DNA from: Panonychus citri
Taxonomy: Eukaryota > Arthropoda > Arachnida > Trombidiformes > Tetranychidae
Length of the DNA: 64,000 nt
Assembly: GCF_014898815.1 (NCBI RefSeq)
Contig: NW_026515539.1
Span: 1,178,001-1,242,000, forward strand
Direction of reading: 5' to 3'
Part shown: piece after piece, positions 58,499 to 64,000 of the stretch
Position numbering within the stretch: the first letter of the stretch is position 1
Layout of the letters: the number at the start of each line of letters is the position of its first letter
Translations under genes and position numbers: made by a program
The notes under the pieces: model-generated
Seen by the model: the letters and a program-made list of their open reading frames with translations, nothing else
Database searches by the model: none
What the model was told of the DNA's origin: nothing

Positions 58499-60448
58499 AT
58501 GTCATCTGGTTGTGATGGAGGTTTTAGTTATCCCTGTAAACGTAATTCTGATGGATTACCTGTAAATAATAATGGAATTTGTGATAAACAAGTAGGTTAA
58601 ATATTTTTTTTTTCAAAAAATTTTTTTGTTCTTTTTTTTAAAAAAATAATTTGCTGGTCACTTTTATCTTGTCATATTTGCGTTAATTTGATTTCCATTT
58701 CTAGTCGATTCTTTTTATGCTCTTTGGTTAATCTTTGTCTTATTTTATTCTTTTTTTCTTGCTCAAAGGTACAAACAGATGATGACAGTTTGGAAAATTC
58801 TTGGGAAAAGCTGAAAGAAGATTATCTAGATGAATCTGCATGTTCCATTTGTCTAGAAAGTTTTGTAACTTCTGGTGACCATCAAGTTGCAGCTTTGAAA
58901 TGTGGTCATATTTTTGGTGAAATTTGTATTAGACGCTGGCTGAGTGAAGCTAAAGGAGATGGTGGACCAAAGTGTCCAACTTGTAAATCTAAAGTGAAAG
59001 CAACTGATATAAAAATAATTGTGCCAAAATCTATAAAGAAATTAGATTCAGCAGTGGTAGTTCAATTTAAGGAATTGGCTGCAACTACAAGAAACGAACG
59101 AACTAAAGTTCAAGCTGAAGTAGTCAATATAAACCAAAAAATACAAGAAATGAGAGAGACCTTTATGAATGAGCAGAAACTTTTTGATGCTGCATCAGAG
59201 GAAGTGAAACGGCTTGAGGCAATAGAAATGGAACTACAACTGGCCGCTGCTAATGCCAGATTCTCAGCAAACACTAAAGCTTATCACCAAAAAGCATCTT
59301 TTCAACCCTTGGTGGTGAATAAACGTTTAGATCTAGAAGTTGGCAGTGAATCTCGTTTATGTGCCGTCTCTGATATGTACGGTATAATTATGATAGCCCA
59401 GAAAAAAGGCTCTGGTCATTGTCAATCCTTTGGATTAACCAACATTGGTACATCAACTTTCCGTACTACAGAATATATTGGACTTCATGAGAAACAAATC
59501 AAAGATATCGCCTTTCACCCGTTCGATGCCGTTGTACTTTCGGCATCGTTGGACAAAACAGTCAAGATAACCGACATCTTCTCATCCACAGCGGTGGCGA
59601 CTTTTACCTGTGCATCTCCAGTTTGGTCTTGTTGTTGGAACGAAGTAGACACTCGAACCTTTTATGCTGGTTTATCAAATGGAACTGTCCACGAGTTCGA
59701 CACAAGAAACAACACTGAACCTAAATCTATCATTTCTGCCCCACCAGGTACAACAGGGACACCCTGCGTTTCTGTTAACTTTGTCCGATCTGAACAATAT
59801 ACCGGAATAATTACAACCAGGCTACAAAACACTTCTTTTTCTTATCGAGGATCGCACGGATTTGTTACTCAACCATTACCCGTTTCTGGTAGTTTTATGT
59901 CTTCTCATTTTGAGCGTAAAACAGCAAAACTATTATACAGCGCTCGTCCATCGAAGCACAATTCTCGTGTAACACATTCTGTAAGTAACGATAATCACAG
60001 CGAAAATCATTTCGAAAAAAGAAAGACAAAATTTTCGATAGGAACTGTTTTATCCCGTTCTGTTTTTCTTCCATTTTTGCTCATTTGCTTGTTCTTTTTT
60101 TTCTCTCTGTAGCTTTGGTCATTGTCATTAAATTCAAATGGAGAGGAACCTCTAATCAAATGTGCACCCGATAGATGTTTTTATGGGGGAATTCATGCCG
60201 ACCAAGTGGTGAAAGGCCGCTTATTTCCTCACCCTAATAGGGAAGATTCTTGTCTAGTCTTTGCTGGTGATCAGGATATTGGAGGTTTAATTGTTTGGGA
60301 CACTCTCAATACCGAACCTGTTCAAAAACTTGGTGGAATTGGCCCTACTTTTGATATCGCTCAAGTTGATCAATGTAATTCAACTAATTCATCGTTCGTT
60401 GCATTAACGGATAAAAGTTTATATTATTATAATTGGACCTTGAATTGA
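58499..60448 (+). CDS. RFWD3: E3 ubiquitin ligase RFWD3
   Basis: Exons 58499-58591, 58769-59980 and 60113-60448, all phase 0, give 546 residues (human 774; the N-terminal SQ-rich region is mostly missing). The RING finger spans residues about 55-105: CSICLES, KCGHIFGEICIRRWL, CPTCKSK. A coiled coil (about 125-185) follows. WD40 repeats come next, including HEKQIKDIAFHPFDAVVLSASLDKTVKI and FYAGLSNGTVHEFDTRNN, and the last exon ends SLYYYNWTLN. RFWD3 ubiquitylates RPA and RAD51 at stalled forks and DNA crosslinks. The start at 58499 (MSSGCDGGFSYPCKRN) depends on the 177-base intron 1 (GTAGGT donor, CTCAAAG acceptor). A frame continuing upstream of exon 2 through that intron would add a spurious signal-like sequence. 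Confidence 0.9.
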
Positions 60449-60909
60449 ATTCTACTCTTTCACCTTAAATCATATTTGGTCTCATTCTTGCAATTAATCA
60501 ACATGTTTTCTTTCCTCTTCTCAACAACTGCCAATTGGTCACAATCATCAATTAATTGATTGTTTAATTGGAAATGGAAAATTGAATCAATATCAGTTAA
60601 TTTTTTGGTTCATCTTCTAATTTCCACACAACTAAAAGAGAGTGATTTCAACTTATCTACAGTTTTAACACTCAAAGAGTTTAATTTTTTTATTATCACT
60701 TGTGTAATTAAGTCATGAGATACTTTTTTGATAAAATGAGATTTTACAAACTTGTGAAAAGGATTTTGTAATTGTAATTGTAAATGAAAATGATGTAAAT
60801 AGTTTTTCTATCCTCTCCTAATTGAAGATACATTAAAAGATGTAATAGAAATTGACTATAAGGGAAAGAGATTTTGTTTTGTTTTTCTATTGGAATTTGA
60901 TTAATTTGA
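60449..60909. other. convergent 3' ends of RFWD3 and RPB9
   Basis: About 460 bases of 3' UTR from both genes. AT-rich; no separate feature is seen. Confidence 0.6.
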
Positions 60910-61296
60910 TCATTCAGTCCATTTGTGGGCACATTTAGAATCGGTACAAACATAGTAAAGCTTCATATCATCTTCGGCTCGTCTCGATTGACCTTGGAAG
61001 AAAACGGCTTCTTTATGGTGACACTTCGGACAAGGATGATCTTTGGTTCGAGGTAAAGTTGGGTCATGTACCACTTCGGGAACAATACGAGATAATTCAT
61101 CGATATCATGAGTGATCTTGTTAACATAGACACAATTATTCTCAGCAATTTGTTTATAATCACAATTTCTACAAGCATAAAGCAGCACTTTATTTTCCCG
61201 ATCTTCTTTCGGATATAACATATTGTTACATTCTTGACAAAATCTAATTCCGACGAAAGTTGGACCAGAATCACCTGAAACTGGTTCACGGGGCAT
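60910..61296 (-). CDS. POLR2I: RNA polymerase II subunit RPB9
   Basis: A single exon of 128 residues (human 125). There are two zinc ribbons: CQEC...CRNC at residues about 20-45 and CPKC...CTDSKC at about 89-122. The conserved strings FVGIRFCQECNNMLYPKEDR and DPTLPRTKDHPCPKC are present, and the end is HKWTE. RPB9 sits on the polymerase jaw, where it aids start-site choice and proofreading with TFIIS. It is close to identical to insect proteins apart from the N-terminal ten residues. It converges on RFWD3. Its upstream region holds ATAGATGTCACTG at 61453-61465. Confidence 0.97.
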   Translation of the reverse strand: MPREPVSGDSGPTFVGIRFCQECNNMLYPKEDRENKVLLYACRNCDYKQIAENNCVYVNKITHDIDELSRIVPEVVHDPTLPRTKDHPCPKCHHKEAVFFQGQSRRAEDDMKLYYVCTDSKCAHKWTE

Positions 61297-61692
61297 TCTC
61301 AGTAAATTATGTAGAACAATTGGTTCAAAATATAAAAGGAATTAAATCAAGAATTCAAATAGAATTTCACTTTTTAACTATGTAAACAGAGGGAAGAAAA
61401 TTCTGAAGAAATTTGTTCCATATGATTTTCTATATAGAGAAATATTTCTCCCATAGATGTCACTGTGAATTCTATCGTATGTAACATATGATAAGTTTAA
61501 TTAACTTTGGGATTTAATTGTTTGGGCAACAATTTGATTGTGTTATCGATTGATAATTTATTTCAATTATTTCATTTGATAGAGAAAATTAAGGAAATAA
61601 ATCGTTGAAGGAACTGATAGAATCGAAAATAAGAATCGATCAGTGTTTCAAGTTGGAATTTAAATTGTTCGATAATTGGATTTTCATGTTGA
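61297..61692 (-). promoter_or_regulatory. RPB9 promoter region with ATAGATGTCACTG word; CWC21 3' flank
   Basis: The 13-base word ATAGATGTCACTG at 61453-61465 recurs exactly at 62480-62492. No TATA box is seen. The right part should be the CWC21 3' UTR. Confidence 0.45.
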
Positions 61693-62093
61693 TTAATTTT
61701 TAGATTTTGCTTCTTTGGCGAGTAGTTTCTCTCGTAATCTAGAAACAGCCTTGTCAATTTCTTCTTGGCTTGCACTGTAATTTCGAATAAAAAGAATCAC
61801 ATATTAGAATAGAGAAAAAAGAAATATAGTTGAAGTGAGATTATCACTTACCCTTCATCTTCCAATTGAGCTTCAAGTTCAACACATTTAAGTTCAATTT
61901 TTCGTTTCCTTTGATGATCTAATATTTCAGGATTAATTGGCTTGGGTAAAAGATCATCAAGATTCTTTTTAATGTCATCTTCAGTTTTGTATTCAACTTT
62001 ATTCTTTGATTTGTGAATGTGAGCTAAATTTCTTTGCACATAACCATTGGTCCCACTTCCACGAGGAGTTTGTAAACCAATTCCATTATACAT
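61693..62093 (-). CDS. CWC21/SRRM2 N-terminal domain splicing factor, short form
   Basis: Exons 62093-61852 and 61774-61693 (77-base intron, phase 2) give 107 residues. The N-terminus is the invariant start of SRRM2/Cwc21: MYNGIGLQTPRGSGTNGYVQ. The cwf21 helices follow (NPEILDHQRKRKIELKCVELEAQLEDEG, then ASQEEIDKAVSRLREKLL). Cwc21 enters the activated spliceosome and contacts Prp8 and Snu114. The frame ends at AKEAKSKN, with no arginine-serine repeats, so this is a yeast-Cwc21-like short protein rather than the very large animal SRRM2. A longer isoform by alternative splicing is possible but I see no evidence for it here. It shares a head-to-head promoter with MSH2. Confidence 0.9.
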
Positions 62094-62606
62094 GATGACT
62101 GAGTGATGGAAATCTATCAATATAAAACATCGAATTATAGATTCAATTAAAAAAAAACAACAAATCAAACAACATAAATTCAAAACAAAAGCAATGTTAT
62201 TGTTTTGTCAAAATAAAACCAAAACTCTAGAATCAAGACCAATAAAATGAGACATTTATTATTATTACAAACCTTTAGTTATTACCAAAACCTAGCTGTG
62301 TTCTGAACAAAACAATTAAAATATTTAGAAACAGAAATAAAGTCAAACACTAATTAGTCTGATTAATTAGATTCAACTAAAACGATCTCAATTAAAGTTC
62401 AACTTTCGACAGAAAATATCTGATACAATCAGCTGAATATCCGATTGTATCGAGTCCCAATCAGTTCGAATTCGAACCAATAGATGTCACTGGAATCGAA
62501 TCATGTGTTTGTAGAGAAACGAAAACTTGAAAAGTGAATTTAAATCTCCGTTGATTTGGAATTGATTGTGACACTGAATAAATTGCTTTTCTAATTTACA
62601 CTAATC
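62094..62606. promoter_or_regulatory. bidirectional CWC21/MSH2 promoter
   Basis: About 510 bases between divergent starts. Its core holds the perfect palindrome GTTCGAATTCGAAC (62464-62477) directly followed by CCAAT (62477-62481), with ATAGATGTCACTG overlapping at 62480-62492. No TATA box, as usual for housekeeping pairs. Confidence 0.6.
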
Positions 62607-64000
62607 ATGGAAGATGAAGGGAATGATCAAGCCTTAGGTGAGTAAATAAAAGAAAAGAAAACTAAATGATAAGTTTTACTTTGAATGATCTTCTGTTGAT
62701 CTTTTGGTCAATTGTCTAATTGGCGCAATTTTTTTTTTCTCCATCTTAATTTCTCATTTTAATGGGTTTTGATTTGATTTAAATTGTTTCTTTTTTTTGT
62801 TTTCTTTTGACTTTTAGATGTTCCTCATGAAACTGATTTCCTTATTTTTTATAGAAAATTACCAAATAAATCATCTACAACTGTTCGGCTTTTCGACCGG
62901 AAAGATTTCTTCACCATTCATGGATCTGATGCTCTTTTTGTTGCTAATGAAATCTTGAAAACTCAAACAGTTATCAAGTATATTGATAATATCCCATCAC
63001 TTGCCCTGAGTATTAATAAATTGGAAATGATATTAAAAGAATTTCTTTTAATTCGTCATTATCGAATTGAGATTTACAAGCAAGAGAAAAACTCACGTAA
63101 CGCTAATTGGACTCTTGACATTAAAGCTTCACCGGGTAATTTGGGTTCGCTTGAAGATACTTTGTACTCCGTCAATGATAATACTTCGGGTTTGATTTCG
63201 ATAAAAGTTATTGGTTCTGATGTTCCTACTATCGGTGTTGCTTATATAAATACTCTTGAAAGATGTGTTAGTGTTATACAATTTGAAGATGATCAATATT
63301 TGTCCGTTTTTGAGGCGATTCTTGTACAATGTGCTCCCAAAGAAGTTATAATTACCAAGTCATTTCGATCTACATCCTTTTTCCGACGATTTGAAGAGAT
63401 CATGGATTTGAATAAAATTCTGATTACCGATGTGAAACCTCAAAGTTACGTTGATGATTATTCAGCATTACAAATGCGATTGAACAAAATTCTATCGTCC
63501 AAAGTGAAAACAGGTAATTAATGATAAACTTTTCTCCAAATATCAATCAATGGCTAATGATTTTAATTTACTCACAGATTATTTGGAGGAACAAAAATTA
63601 GCCACTGCTGCTTTTAGTGCCGCTATTGATTATTTAAGTCTATCAAATGGTGATACTGATGGACGATATTTACTTAAGAAATTCGATGTATCATTTGTTC
63701 GTCTCGATTCTTCTGCAATTAAATCTCTTGATCTGTTCACTGTTAATGGTTCCGACTCATCGGCTAACAATAATTTCAGTGTCTATCATTTGCTCAATCA
63801 TTGTCGAACCCTCGCTGGTCAGCGTTTACTTGTCCAATGGATTCGTCAACCATTAACTGATCTAAACCATATTCGTAAGTAACTTCATGTATCATATTAA
63901 TTGTTTAATCTAAATTCTTAATCATGTTCATCTTTTGCTTCGCAGAGGAAAGATTGGATTTGGTTGATTTCTTTCGTGAAAATACCGAAACTCGTAAAAC
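62607..64000 (+). CDS. MSH2: DNA mismatch repair protein MSH2 (3' end outside window)
   Basis: Exons 62607-62637, 62818-63513, 63578-63874 and 63946 to the window edge, each joined in phase 1. The N-terminal mismatch-recognition domain is clear: FFTIHGSDALFVANEILKTQ, VIKYIDNIPSLAL, YRIEIYKQEKN, IKASPGNLGSLEDTLY. The connector domain (QFEDDQYLSVFEAILVQCAPKE) and the start of the lever domain follow (LLNHCRTLAGQRLLVQWIRQPL, then IQERLDLVDFF across the last splice). The ATPase part lies to the right. MSH2 pairs with MSH6 or MSH3 to bind mismatches. Part of exon 2 has been copied, reversed and broken, at 6.1-6.5 kb. Confidence 0.96.

Noticed and set aside
58688..58768. Signal-peptide-like start for RFWD3 (ISISSRFFLCSLVNLC...)
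   Set aside because: This is intron 1 sequence read in frame; the spliced start at 58499 is in phase and RFWD3 is a nuclear protein.
1..64000. CRISPR arrays, bacterial operons, riboswitches or prophage
   Set aside because: The window is eukaryotic with spliced genes; no regularly spaced direct repeats were seen.

Overview
This is a eukaryotic nuclear window. Genes have spliceosomal introns with GT..AG ends, many only 55-90 bases long, and the non-coding DNA is AT-rich. An arachnid-type RR chitin-binding cuticle protein, a CrebA/CREB3-type bZIP factor and general arthropod-like orthologues point to an arthropod, most likely a chelicerate such as an acariform mite. The species cannot be fixed from sequence alone.

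Layout. 1-6.5 kb is a mosaic of duplicated gene pieces. It starts with the end of a J-domain (DnaJ) gene fused in frame to a REXO4-type 3'-5' exonuclease. A tandem array follows in which the exonuclease domain alternates with decayed copies of the ribosomal protein SA gene (RPSA). Then come a scrambled SRR1 fragment, an apparently intact INCENP gene and a reversed MSH2 fragment. Intact homologues of three of these pieces (SRR1 at 25.4 kb, RPSA at 28.8 kb, MSH2 at 62.6 kb) lie in this same window. 6.75-19.4 kb is a CrebA orthologue with an intron of about 9.8 kb. 23.9-29.8 kb is a compact housekeeping cluster: carbonyl reductase (-), SRR1 (-), CLP1 (+), RPSA (+). 30.1-33.1 kb has two divergent genes for unknown secreted proteins. 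33.1-45.6 kb and 49.8-54.1 kb are long AT-rich stretches with no gene I can support. 45.8-49.5 kb has an RR cuticle protein (+) and a Ser-Pro-Tyr-repeat secreted protein (-), both with TATA boxes and CT-repeat tracts upstream. 54-64 kb is gene-dense: VPS41 (+, with one apparent frameshift), an unknown TATA-driven single-exon gene, RFWD3 (+), RPB9/POLR2I (-), a short CWC21/SRRM2-type splicing factor (-) and MSH2 (+, cut by the right edge).

The genes are not one pathway. Housekeeping genes tend to sit head to head over short shared promoters (SRR1/CLP1 with a perfect NRF1-type palindrome; CWC21/MSH2 with CCAAT and a recurring ATAGATGTCACTG word). The three cuticle-like or unknown genes with a recognisable TATA box sit in or beside long non-coding DNA. 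CrebA is known in flies to drive secretory and cuticle genes, so its presence near several secreted-protein genes is compatible, but linkage alone does not show regulation.

The most unusual region is the left 6.5 kb. The three exonuclease-domain copies are almost identical and free of indels, while the RPSA copies between them are riddled with small deletions. This contrast deserves checking both as biology and as a possible assembly problem.
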